Shown: in pieces, positions 8,344 to 17,110 of the stretch
Numbering within the stretch: position 1 is the stretch's first letter
How the letters are laid out: every line of letters starts with the position of its first letter
Assembly: GCA_963762575.1 (NCBI GenBank)
Contig: CAVXLL010000025.1
Coordinates: forward strand, 115,158-179,157
Origin: AP-15 sp963762575
Lineage (GTDB): Bacteria > Pseudomonadota > Alphaproteobacteria > ATCC43930 > CGMCC-115725
DNA length: 64,000 nucleotides
Direction of reading: 5' to 3'
The notes under the pieces: generated by a model
Databases searched by the model: none
What the model saw: the letters and a program-made list of their open reading frames with translations, nothing else
What the model was told of the DNA's origin: nothing
Made by a program: the position numbers and the translations under genes

Positions 8344-10476
8344 TCACCAATGCAGGGTCGACGCCGGCTGGGGCATCAATTCGTAGCGCTTCTTGAACAT
8401 TTCCGCCAGCCGCTCGGCATCTTCCCCCGACTGGATGATGTACGGGGTGATGAAGACGAACAGCTCGCTGCGGGTCTTCGCCACCTGTTGGGTGCCAAAC
8501 AGAAAACCCACTCCCGGGAGATCTTTCAGCCCCGGGATGCCTGTAGAGTTGCTGCTCGCATTTTCCATGATCAACCCGCCGAGCAACACCGTCGCGCCGT
8601 CTTGCAGTGACAGCTGAGTACTGACCGTTCGATTGTTGATGACTGGAGTGCTCAATCCCGACGTAGTATTCATTACAGCTTCGCTGACCTCCTGTTTTAT
8701 TTCGAGATCGATTTGGTTTCCGGCATAGATCGTCGGTTTTACCGTGAGGATGACCCCGGTATCTCGATATTGTATGCTTTGCAGAATGGCGCTGGTTCCG
8801 GCTTGCTGAAGCTGTGAGCTGGTGCCCTGACTAGTGACGATCGGAACCTGCGCGCCGACTTGGATCCTCGCCTCGCTGCCGCTGCGCGCCAGCAGCTTCG
8901 GCGTTGAAAGAACTCGCACGGGGTTGTTGCTCGCCAACGCATTGAGCATCAGGCGGGTGGCTCCCGCACGGTTGAGTATCGTCGTGGTAAAGCCGGTGCT
9001 GCCGATGCCGGTCCCCGTGTTTTGGATGATCTCGTTTGGCGTGGCGCCCAGGTTGAGGATCCATTCGAGGCCGAGTGTCGCGTTGTCGGTCAAGGTCACC
9101 TCCGCGACGGTGACCTCGATGATGGCTTCGCGCGCGGCTTGATCGAGGCTTTCGATCAATGGGCGAAGCTGCGCAAATTCCTCGGCGCTGCCTTGAAAGA
9201 TGATCGCGTTGCGTGCCGCATCGGTCACGATCCGCGCCGGCAGATTTCCCGGAGGCGAGCCCGAGGGCGCGAGCCCAGCACCTGGAGGAGCTTGGGCGGC
9301 CGGGAGCCCCGGAGGCGCGCCCGGAGGAGGCGGCCCGGGAGCTCCCGGTTCCGGGGTCGTTGCTGCGCTCCGTGCGGCGATATTGCCTATGAGAACCGCG
9401 TTCAGCACATTGGCGAGGCTTTCGGCGGTCGTATTGCGGACGCCGTAATAAAAGAGGCTTCGTTGCGGATCGACTTGCGATACGCGATCGAGGTCGCGCG
9501 CCCAATCCTCGACATGCGACAGCGTCTTTTGGTCGGCGGCAAAGACGACCAGAGAATTGCTCGGCCGTAACGGCAGCAAGACGAGCGCGCCGGGATTTTG
9601 CAGGTTGGTGCCGACGCTATAGCCCTCGGCGCGGAGAATATCAGTGAGCCTCTCGGCCAGCTGGCTCGGGGACCAGAAGGCGGGCTCGATGCGAGCGCTG
9701 CGCCGCCCGGCGAGACGAGGCTGGTCCAATGTGCGGATGGCTTCGTTCGCGGCTTGCACGTCCTCGGGCAAGCCGAGCAGCAGTAGCGCATTGGCTTGCG
9801 GCGCGGGTGATATTCGGACCTTGGTGCCGAACGCCGTCTGAAGCCAGCCCGCCATATCGTTTGCCGATACACTGGCCAGTGGCAAGTATTCATAGATCGG
9901 TCGCAGGTTCTCGGCGATTTCCCCCGAGCTGCGGCCGCGGATGACGTCCGGCGATTGCGAAAGAAGCGCCTCGCTGGGTACGATCCGTACGAGCTTGTCG
10001 GTGGTGATAACGCTGATGCCGTAGTCGCGGAGAACTGTGCGCGCCAAGGCCAAAATCTCGTTCGGCTGCAGCCGCCGGCCGGTTCGCAACGTAACGGGGT
10101 CGGTGCGCTGCGCGAGCTTCGGATCGATCTCGAAAGAAAGATGCAGGGTCTCGCCAAACACGGTGTTGATGAAAGCCGGCAGCGGCATTTGTTCGATCGT
10201 GAGGCTGACCGGCTCGCCCGAAAGGTTGATGGAAGGCTCGGTCGTGATGGCCGCCGCCGGGGCGCTCGGAGGCGCCGGCCCCGGACGTACCGTTGTCTGC
10301 CGGGCGGCCGCACCCGCAATCAGCGGGCTTGTCGGCAGCAGCGCCGCGGGTTCCTCGGTCTTTTCCGGCAGCGTCCGCAGATCCGCTCCGGGGTTGCCGG
10401 TCGGGTAGGCGCAGGCGGCGACCACCAACAGGCACAGAAGACAGGCAACACGCAGCAACCCCCCACCATCGCGCAT
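8344..10476 (-). CDS. gspD: T2SS outer-membrane secretin GspD, predicted lipoprotein
   Basis: I choose the ATG at 10476 (MRDGGGLLRVACLLCLLVVA), 10 bp after the previous gene. It gives a lipoprotein signal peptide with lipobox VVAAC; the upstream in-frame start would overlap that gene. About 710 residues. Order: N0 (SLTIEQMPLPAFINTVFG), N1-N3 repeats, a Pro/Gly-rich loop near the end of the N domains, then the secretin barrel with PVRVLSTPKLLARSGSEA and STQLSLQDGATVLLGGLI, ending in FVFITPYII. GspD forms the outer-membrane pore. The N-terminal Cys suggests self-piloting to the outer membrane by lipidation; I see no separate pilotin gene here. Confidence 0.93.
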   Translation of the reverse strand: MRDGGGLLRVACLLCLLVVAACAYPTGNPGADLRTLPEKTEEPAALLPTSPLIAGAAARQTTVRPGPAPPSAPAAAITTEPSINLSGEPVSLTIEQMPLPAFINTVFGETLHLSFEIDPKLAQRTDPVTLRTGRRLQPNEILALARTVLRDYGISVITTDKLVRIVPSEALLSQSPDVIRGRSSGEIAENLRPIYEYLPLASVSANDMAGWLQTAFGTKVRISPAPQANALLLLGLPEDVQAANEAIRTLDQPRLAGRRSARIEPAFWSPSQLAERLTDILRAEGYSVGTNLQNPGALVLLPLRPSNSLVVFAADQKTLSHVEDWARDLDRVSQVDPQRSLFYYGVRNTTAESLANVLNAVLIGNIAARSAATTPEPGAPGPPPPGAPPGLPAAQAPPGAGLAPSGSPPGNLPARIVTDAARNAIIFQGSAEEFAQLRPLIESLDQAAREAIIEVTVAEVTLTDNATLGLEWILNLGATPNEIIQNTGTGIGSTGFTTTILNRAGATRLMLNALASNNPVRVLSTPKLLARSGSEARIQVGAQVPIVTSQGTSSQLQQAGTSAILQSIQYRDTGVILTVKPTIYAGNQIDLEIKQEVSEAVMNTTSGLSTPVINNRTVSTQLSLQDGATVLLGGLIMENASSNSTGIPGLKDLPGVGFLFGTQQVAKTRSELFVFITPYIIQSGEDAERLAEMFKKRYELMPQPASTLHW

Positions 10477-10486
10477 ACCGAACCGT

Positions 10487-10984
10487 TCAATTCTTTTCGA
10501 ACATCCTGACCGTAACGAGGGCGCCTTGCCTATCGATCGTGACGCCGCCCGGGTCGACAGAACGGACGATACCCCCGTCCGGCAAGCTTTCCCCAACCTG
10601 CCGCAGCTCGGTTCGATCCGTGTTTTGCCCCGGCGGACGCAGCAGCACCACCAGATAGCGGTTCGTCTCGGCGGTGACGATACCGCTGATCCGCCATTGA
10701 GTGGGGGTGGCGTCCCCGGCGCCCGCTCCGCCGCTCGTGCTCGTCACCGCACGCTGTCCCGCAGCGCCAAAGGGCTGTTTGGCGAGCACGATCTTCGCAT
10801 CGGCGGCGAGGTCCGATTGCCGAGGCTGGGGAACTTTCCATTCCGCCGCAGGTGCTTTCGACCTGAAGACCCCTCTACCCGCGGGATCGTCCTGCCACCA
10901 CCCCAGCGCGAATGCCGTGAGGCTGAGCCCCGCCATCCCGGTGGCGATACCAGCCTGTCGCGCTGTCAACCGCATCGCCGCCAT
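10487..10984 (-). CDS. T2SS GspC/GspN-like inner-membrane protein
   Basis: 165 residues. One N-terminal membrane segment (about 10-28, GIATGMAGLSLTAFALGW) is followed by a linker and a small beta domain containing QWRISGIVTAETNRYLVVLL and VGESLPDGGIVRSVDPGGV. That domain resembles the homology region of GspC, which contacts the secretin N0 domain. In gspK-L-M-first operons this position is often annotated GspN. There is no PDZ or coiled-coil C-terminus. It lies directly after gspM with no gap and just before gspD, in line with a bridge between the inner-membrane platform and the secretin. Confidence 0.75.
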   Translation of the reverse strand: MAAMRLTARQAGIATGMAGLSLTAFALGWWQDDPAGRGVFRSKAPAAEWKVPQPRQSDLAADAKIVLAKQPFGAAGQRAVTSTSGGAGAGDATPTQWRISGIVTAETNRYLVVLLRPPGQNTDRTELRQVGESLPDGGIVRSVDPGGVTIDRQGALVTVRMFEKN

Positions 10985-11590
10985 TTATGCCTTCGCAGCG
11001 GGACGGAGAAAGGCCCCGAGCACCATTTCGAAACGGGGTGTCGGCGCCACATGGATATCGAGCCGTTCGATCACGACGAGATGCTCTTGGCTGGCTATGG
11101 CTTGCAGCAGTTTGACAAAACCCGCCGCTTCGAACCGGCCGCTGACTTGCGCGGAGACCCGGCGCAGCTTTAGCGGATTGTTGGGGTTTGCATCGATGCT
11201 GCTGCGCATCTCGCCGACCGCGATACCGGCCTGTTTGGCCTCGTCGAGCAGCCAGGATTGAAAATTGGCTTGCGCGAGACCGTCGGTCTCGGCCTCCCAC
11301 AGCCGCGCTTCGGCATGATTTCGCGCCAGTTGAGTCTCCTCCCGGCGCTGCTGCCAGAGTTCGGCTTGGCCGACCTGCTCGAGGCGCGAGAGCTGGGCTT
11401 GCTTGTCGACCGCCTCGCGCCGGATTTCGCTTTCGCGCGAATCGAGGAGCATCATCCCGCTCGCGGCAACGGTAAAACCGAGCGCGACGAGCAGCGCCCG
11501 TGCGCGCCGGTTAGCCGCGCCGTCGCGCCACCATCTGCCGACCTGCTCCGGTACCAGCCGGAAGGAGGCCAAATTAACCGAGCTGATCAT
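10985..11590 (-). CDS. gspM: T2SS GspM-like assembly protein
   Basis: I take the ATG at 11590 (MISSVNLASFRLVPEQ), which overlaps the gspL stop in an ATGA junction; the longer open frame upstream lies inside gspL. About 201 residues. A membrane segment near 32-50 (ALLVALGFTVAASGMMLL) follows a short basic cytoplasmic tail. A Gln/Glu-rich coiled-coil stretch leads to a ferredoxin-like domain (QVSGRFEAAGFVKLLQAI). GspM pairs with GspL in the inner membrane. Assignment rests on the architecture and on position between gspL and gspC/N. Confidence 0.75.
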   Translation of the reverse strand: MISSVNLASFRLVPEQVGRWWRDGAANRRARALLVALGFTVAASGMMLLDSRESEIRREAVDKQAQLSRLEQVGQAELWQQRREETQLARNHAEARLWEAETDGLAQANFQSWLLDEAKQAGIAVGEMRSSIDANPNNPLKLRRVSAQVSGRFEAAGFVKLLQAIASQEHLVVIERLDIHVAPTPRFEMVLGAFLRPAAKA

Positions 11591-12618
11591 CGCGCCAAGT
11601 GCAGCTTTACCCGCAGACTGCGGGGGCCCTCGGCGCGCTCGGCCGCGACGTCCGCGAAGCCAGGAACCGACGAATAAGTTTTCACGTAGAAGAGTATATC
11701 GAGAGAGGAGGCCGGCGAGAAAACGGTAAATTGAAGATCGCCCGACTGGTACGACCAAGCCGCAAGTTGTGCGCCGTTGCTTGGTAGATTTTCAGCGACA
11801 CGCGCTAAATCCGAAAGTTGGGAAGGATAGGGGTCGAGCTTGGCGAAACCCGAGAGGTAATCGAGGTTGGCGAGGGCCTTTTCACGATCGGCGATTGCCG
11901 GCGCGGCCCGGTGCTGCGCCTCGCCGAGGCGATTGTCGATTTCTGCCAGAGAACGCGCATCGCGCACCATGGATCCGCCGAGATATGCGTAGCCGGCCAG
12001 AACCAATGCAGCCCCCGCCAGCGCCGCCTCCCGGCCGCGGCGCTCGAGCTCCAATCCCGCGCCCGAATTGGTCCATGCCCTGCCGCGCCACACCGGCTGC
12101 TCGAACGGCGGGACTTCTGGCAGAGCATGAACCACGACCCCGGTCGCGCGCACGAATTCCAGCCATTGCTCGGGCGACGGCGCCTCGACCCACCAGCGGC
12201 TGGCCTTCAATTCTCCTTCGGCCCAGAACTGACCTTCGACGCCTTCGAGGCACCCGACGAGGTGCCATCCGTCTTCGTGCCGCGCCTGGAGTGCGGTTTC
12301 GGGCAGCACGGTGATACGGCCCGGCCTCATTCCGATCGCCTGCATCGCGTTCCTGACACGCGCGGCGTCCCACACCCAGATCCGCGCCGCCTCTCCGGTC
12401 AGGTGCAGATGGTATCCAGGCTCGGCGTAGGGTGCCCACTCTCGCGCCTTGAGAGCAGCGGCGTCTCTCAACTCGTTGCGTCCGACATTGGCCAGCCGGA
12501 ACAGGCGAAAGCCACACAATGAGCGGCTGACGACCCAGTACCGGCGGCCGCGCCAGGTGGTCGACCGTTCGGTTCGGTCACGGTATTGGCGAAAGAATTG
12601 CGGGGACCGGGAGCGCAT
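11587..12618 (-). CDS. gspL: T2SS GspL-like assembly protein
   Basis: The start at 12618 (MRSRSPQFFRQYRDRTERS) overlaps the end of gspK by 41 nt; the next in-frame ATG upstream lies deeper inside gspK. About 343 residues. The N-terminal half is the cytoplasmic part, shorter than the actin-like domain of classical GspL. A membrane segment is near 205-225 (AALAGAALVLAGYAYLGGS), then a coiled coil and a C-terminal ferredoxin-like periplasmic domain (QLAAWSYQSGDLQFTVFSP). GspL links the GspE ATPase to the platform. Order K-L-M and the topology support the call. Confidence 0.75.
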   Translation of the reverse strand: MRSRSPQFFRQYRDRTERSTTWRGRRYWVVSRSLCGFRLFRLANVGRNELRDAAALKAREWAPYAEPGYHLHLTGEAARIWVWDAARVRNAMQAIGMRPGRITVLPETALQARHEDGWHLVGCLEGVEGQFWAEGELKASRWWVEAPSPEQWLEFVRATGVVVHALPEVPPFEQPVWRGRAWTNSGAGLELERRGREAALAGAALVLAGYAYLGGSMVRDARSLAEIDNRLGEAQHRAAPAIADREKALANLDYLSGFAKLDPYPSQLSDLARVAENLPSNGAQLAAWSYQSGDLQFTVFSPASSLDILFYVKTYSSVPGFADVAAERAEGPRSLRVKLHLAR

Positions 12619-13651
12619 CGGGTTTCGTTTTGCTGACGTCGCGGCGCGCGGGCGGCATCTCCACATCGTAGTCGATGGCCCAGGGCCGATCCGCCGCCCC
12701 CGGGGTCAGCCGAACCGCGATACGGCGCTCGAGCGGCATGTTGGGCGACGAGAGTGTGATCAGGATGCTGTTCGCCGGAAGCGCCAGAAAGCGCGAGGGC
12801 CCCTGCGGGATCGGCAGGCCGGCGAGTTGGCCGAATTGGTAGCCGGTAACGATCGGTTGCTCATGCCGCCAGCGCAGGACATTGTCGACCCCACCCTCCG
12901 GAATCCCGGGCATGATCGAGAGCAGAGCGCGCGGGGCCGTGTTGACGTTGAACCCATCGACCGAGGCGGTCGTCGTCAAGAGCGTCCACTGGCTGTCCTC
13001 ACGGGCGATCGGATCGATTTTGTCCCAATCTAAAATGCGCCGCACCTCCCAGGGTGTCCGCAGCGGCGCGTTGGCGGGTGGCTCGCGTCCGGCATCGGCG
13101 TATTCCCGCGCCTCGGCGCCATTAAGGCGCGTCAACAAGTCGGCATCGATATAATCCTGCAGCTTGGCGATCAGCGGATCGCGGTCGTCGTCGGCTATAC
13201 CGAACAGCCCCAGCACGGCAAAGAGGTCGTCGTAGGATCCGAGGTTCAGGTTGATCAGCCCTCGCGCGTCCTGAAACCGAACCACCGCGTCTCCCAAACG
13301 GTAGGGGTAATCGTCCAATCGAATGTGATCTGCGTTGGGGTCGAACCCGGCGATCATTTGCGGCTCGTGAACGGTAGAAGCCTGAGCTATAGATAAAAAC
13401 TCGATGCCGCGAAAACTGAATGGGCGAGTGCCCAACACATAGAGGGAAACCGCCCCAGCTTCGGCGATCTGACGTTTGGCGTCAACTTCTTCGCGATTGG
13501 CGAAAGCCTGGTCGAGCGCGCCCGATATCCATCGAGTCATGATTTCCGTCATGACCGAAAGCGCCACGATGACGACCAAAGTCAACACGAGCGCAAACCC
13601 GCCCTCTTGGGCTCGGTCGTCGCCGGGGGTGGCTGCATGGCGGTCGTGCAT
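12578..13651 (-). CDS. gspK: T2SS minor pseudopilin GspK
   Basis: The start at 13651 (MHDRHAATPGDDRAQEGGF) places the prepilin-like site GGFALVLTLVVIVALSVM about 19 residues in. An in-frame ATG at 13750 would add a 33-residue basic leader and remains possible; the GTG at 13780 falls inside a terminator and is unlikely. As in other GspK proteins, the residue at +5 differs from Glu. The large globular part with ARGLINLNLGSYDDL, GGVDNVLRWR and the alpha-helical insert is typical. GspK caps the pseudopilus tip with I and J. It is the first gene of the operon, immediately downstream of a strong terminator. Confidence 0.88.
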   Translation of the reverse strand: MHDRHAATPGDDRAQEGGFALVLTLVVIVALSVMTEIMTRWISGALDQAFANREEVDAKRQIAEAGAVSLYVLGTRPFSFRGIEFLSIAQASTVHEPQMIAGFDPNADHIRLDDYPYRLGDAVVRFQDARGLINLNLGSYDDLFAVLGLFGIADDDRDPLIAKLQDYIDADLLTRLNGAEAREYADAGREPPANAPLRTPWEVRRILDWDKIDPIAREDSQWTLLTTTASVDGFNVNTAPRALLSIMPGIPEGGVDNVLRWRHEQPIVTGYQFGQLAGLPIPQGPSRFLALPANSILITLSSPNMPLERRIAVRLTPGAADRPWAIDYDVEMPPARRDVSKTKPDALPVPAILSPIP

Positions 13652-13763
13652 GCTTCGAGACGCGCCCCTAGTTCTAGCCCGGGGCAGGCGCTTCGGGCGC
13701 TCCTTAGCATGAGGTGCGCCCTTTTCGGAAGTGAGTAAATTCCTCATCATAACGAACGTGCAA

Positions 13764-13793
13764 AGAAAAAGTCGGGCCACCCGAAGGCGGCCC
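13764..13793 (-). terminator. Rho-independent terminator upstream of gspK
   Basis: Read on the minus strand this is an 8-bp GC stem, GGGCCGCC / GGTGGCCC, closed by a TTCG tetraloop and followed by GACTTTTTCTTT. It sits between the stop of the secreted protein (13851) and the gspK start, so it should insulate the T2SS operon from transcription arriving from 15.6 kb. Confidence 0.85.
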
Positions 13794-13850
13794 AGTTTGT
13801 CTCGTGGACTATCTTGCGACCCTCGAGGGTGGTCGCTGGCCCCGGTGCGG

Positions 13851-15596
13851 CTACGGCGTTTGCACCAGCACGCCGAACGCCGCGCTTTGTGTCAGCGCCG
13901 AGAACCGCATCGCGGGGTTTGGTGACAACAGCCAGACCGTCGCATGCAACGCACCCTGCCCCGCTGTCGGGTTCAACGAGGTGCCGGCGAGGATGGCGAT
14001 GTCGTCGCCCGTGACATAGGTCGCGTTGTTGGCCTGCACCAGCCCGGCCGAACCGCCAGACGCGAGGTTGGTCGAGACCGTGTCAGGGAGGCCCGGCTGC
14101 GAGGCGAGATTGGCGACGAACGAGATGTTGCACACGGTCGGTGGGTTCGTCGCGTTCGGGGGTACCGGCTGAGCGGATAGCGTGGCCGAGGAAGTTCCAT
14201 TGTAGTTGCAGCTGCCGGCTCCCGTTTCGGGGCTGGTGTTGGGAACGTCCTTGGTCAGCACCGCCCATACCTGCGCAGCGGTGTTGCTTGCGTTGACCAT
14301 CCGGAAGAAGGTCGGCGACCCGTTGTTGACCCCGAACACGTTCTGAGCAAAGAACACCGAGCCCTGGTAGGAGATCGAGCCGAAGGTCTGGCTCGGAGCA
14401 GTTGTCAGGCTCAGCGTCAGAGCACTGGGGCTGGTCAATGTGACCACCACCATAATTTGGACAGTTGCCGGGTCAGTAGCTTAAATCACCTGCGTGCCGT
14501 TGGTCACCAGACACACGGCATAAACCGGAGTAGGGCTATTGCCCGAACTCGTGTTGGGTGTCGCAATATTGGCAAAGGTAATCATCCGCTTTGCCGAATT
14601 TATCGTCCCGGCGACGTTGTTGGCCGGCGGGGTTCCCGAGGTACAGCTGGCCTGGTTCGCTACCGGGTTCCCGGCGGCGGCTTGGTTCGGGAGCAAATAG
14701 GCTGAGGTTACCGTCGCGAAATCCCCGGTCAATGTCACTGCGGTGTTTCCGCTGAGGGCAGCGGCGCAAGAGGGGTTACCCGAGAAGGACGGGCCGTTGA
14801 TGCAGAACAGCCCGGTCCTGGCGTCGAGATCGCCCTGGGCTTGGTTGACCCACACAGTGCCGAGGAAGCCCGCCGTTGACACCGTCCTGGTCCCGTTCGC
14901 CAGATTTACGACAAAACCTGCACCCGGAGGAACGGATGGACTCTGCGAAAGACCATTGCCCGTCAAATCGATGCCGAGCGTTTGCCCGCCGAGCACCACA
15001 CTGAAGCTGTTATGGCTGAGCAGAGCGAGGGCGGGAAATGGCGATGCATCGCCCGTAAATGCGCCGCCGGATGTTGCCGACGCAGTGATCTGCAATACGG
15101 CACTCGGAGTAGTCGTCGAGAGCGGGTTCAAACCCGCGTAGATATTGGCGCCTAGCTTGGCGACGTCCGGGCCGGCGAGGGTGACCGTGCCCGTCGTCCC
15201 GCTGGTGAGCTGAACAAACGTGTAGGGCCCGCCAGCAGCGGGTACAGGACAATTTATGATGAAGTTACCGGAACCGGTGAGCGTCGGCGTCGTCGTCACA
15301 GCACCGGGAAACCACTGGCACAGGGTGCCGCCGGCGAGCGTGAAGGTATCGCCCACTGGCGCGATGAATGACACTGTGACTCCCGAGCCGGCCGGGATGG
15401 CGGTGGTCCCCAATACCGAATAATTGAGATCGCCGCCTTGAAAGGTGACGGAGTTGCCGGGAGGCAGTGCCACAGTCTCCGCCGAAAAGTTGAGGCTGTT
15501 GTTGGGCTGCGGGGTACCCGCTGCAAACGCGCCCGGGCTGAAGCACAACCAGGCGAGCGCCGCCGCGCTCAGCCCCAGACCTGTTCTCGCCTTCAT
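13851..15596 (-). CDS. Secreted protein of unknown function, interrupted by in-frame TAA
   Basis: The ATG at 15596 has AGGGGAG about 8 nt upstream and a clean signal peptide, MKARTGLGLSAAALAWLCFS, ending near AFA-AG. The mature part is Gly/Thr/Ser/Ala-rich, with many beta-strand-like segments and scattered Cys, and no family I recognise. A TAA at 14481-14483 stops the frame, but the same frame continues without another stop to 13851 (ATDPATVQIMVVVTL onward) with the same composition. The two pieces are one protein of about 580 residues. A CAA-to-TAA change would explain it. A terminator follows. It is a plausible extracellular product near the T2SS, but a substrate relationship is only inference. 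Confidence 0.6.
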
Positions 15597-15864
15597 ACCT
15601 ATCACTCCCCTGCAGGTTTCACAATTAACCTTGGTGTTCGCGATGGTGCCGCTTTCGGTTCCTTGACGTCAAGTGAAATTCGCCAGGTCAGCAAGATTGC
15701 CACCCTCATTTGCAACCCTGCATTTTATTCACTATTAGGTGGCCAAAAGTAAACAGCCGCCCTCAAACCAGCGATGAGTGGAACCGAAGCATCCGTCAAG
15801 CAACTCGGGGGACGAATATTGTGCGTCGCACAACGACGGCCGGATCGATGATCGGCGGCAAAGA

Positions 15865-17013
15865 TTAGAGCGGCGGCGCGGCAGCGGTTCCGCCGGCGTT
15901 CGCGGCGTCCTGAAGGTGTGTAGTCGCAGAGCGCCTAATGTATAGCTGCGCTGCCCCTGGACCCCGACGATGCTGAACGATGTTGGCAATCGTTGCATTT
16001 TCCCGGCGCATCTTGTCGAGCAGCGCGATCGCCAACGAGCGGATTACCCCGCGCGGCAGCTCGCCGCGCGGGGCCTCATGTGCCTCGATCGCTTTGAACT
16101 GAGCGAAGGCCGGTCGGTCGGATACGCTGCGGATCGCATCGAGCAATGCCCGCAAGGCGGCTCTGTCGAAAATCCCCACCGCCGCGGGCTCGCCGCGCAG
16201 CAACTCGACTGGTTCGACCCCGACCGACACCAGCCAGGCCGTTGTGGAAGGACGAAACTGCACGCTCTTCCCTCCGCCCGCCTTGGACAAGGCGTCGACG
16301 AGGTCTTGCAAAACCGCGCCCGCGTCATGGTTGGTGACCAGGGCCTCGGACGCCTTCGTGCGTTTGTCGACGCGGAAATCATCCGCTGGTCTGAGCGGCT
16401 CGAACAGCGGCTCGGCTTGCGGAGTTCCACCCTCGGGTGACTGCTCGGCGGGCGCTTTGACGCGGATCGCCGCCCATCGCCGCAGTGCGCTGGCGGTCAT
16501 TTCCTTCAAAACCGGGTTCGCGGCTATCGCCTCGGGGCGCAACAGCTCGGCCGCAGCGCGGGCGGGCTCGGCGGTAAGGACGCTGACCGCGCCACGCGGC
16601 CCGATCGCATGGGCCAGGGATAACTCTCCCGCGCTCGCCGGCAGGCCGACACTCCGGAGCGTCGCCGCATTGGCCTGAGCGTAGCGGTTGGTCAGGTCTT
16701 CGGCGAGGGGCTTGATGTCCCGCAGTGCGAGGATCTGTTCGCGGGTCATCGTCTGAGCGACCTGCGGGTAGGCGCGCTCGAACATCTCGAGCCAGGTTCC
16801 CGACAAAAATTGCCCGTATCCGGCCGCGCTCGACAGCGGGTTCCGCCCCGGCCCGCCTTCTGCCGCAATGATGCGCGCACTCAGATCGCCAAGCCCGTCG
16901 GCATTGTTGATTGGCTCGAGTGCCCGGGTTTGCGAAGCTGCAATCGAAGCGCCGAACAGGGTCGTCGCGATCGCCGCCGCGCGCAGAATACGCGTCGGGC
17001 CAAGCGCCTTCAT
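15865..17013 (-). CDS. Lytic-transglycosylase-like periplasmic protein
   Basis: 382 residues with an N-terminal signal peptide (RILRAAAIATTLFGASIAAS). Residues about 40-75 read ARIIAAEGG then NPLSSAAGYGQFLSGTWLEM, the SLT/lysozyme-like core with a candidate catalytic Glu in AAEGG. The next block LTNRYAQANAATLRSVGL and LSLAHAIGPRGAVSVL also fits SLT-type domains of alphaproteobacteria. The C-terminal 200 residues are not recognised. It probably cleaves peptidoglycan in the periplasm; opening the wall for the nearby T2SS is possible but unproven. The 258 bp downstream to 15597 carry no gene, only the leader of the secreted protein. Confidence 0.65.
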   Translation of the reverse strand: MKALGPTRILRAAAIATTLFGASIAASQTRALEPINNADGLGDLSARIIAAEGGPGRNPLSSAAGYGQFLSGTWLEMFERAYPQVAQTMTREQILALRDIKPLAEDLTNRYAQANAATLRSVGLPASAGELSLAHAIGPRGAVSVLTAEPARAAAELLRPEAIAANPVLKEMTASALRRWAAIRVKAPAEQSPEGGTPQAEPLFEPLRPADDFRVDKRTKASEALVTNHDAGAVLQDLVDALSKAGGGKSVQFRPSTTAWLVSVGVEPVELLRGEPAAVGIFDRAALRALLDAIRSVSDRPAFAQFKAIEAHEAPRGELPRGVIRSLAIALLDKMRRENATIANIVQHRRGPGAAQLYIRRSATTHLQDAANAGGTAAAPPL

Positions 17014-17110
17014 TCCCCAACCCCCTCAAACCCAGCTCGAGAATACAGTCGAGCTCCCCCTCGCCATTCTTCCTCAATTTCATGTGCCGAGGCAACGCCT
17101 GGCGAGGTGG

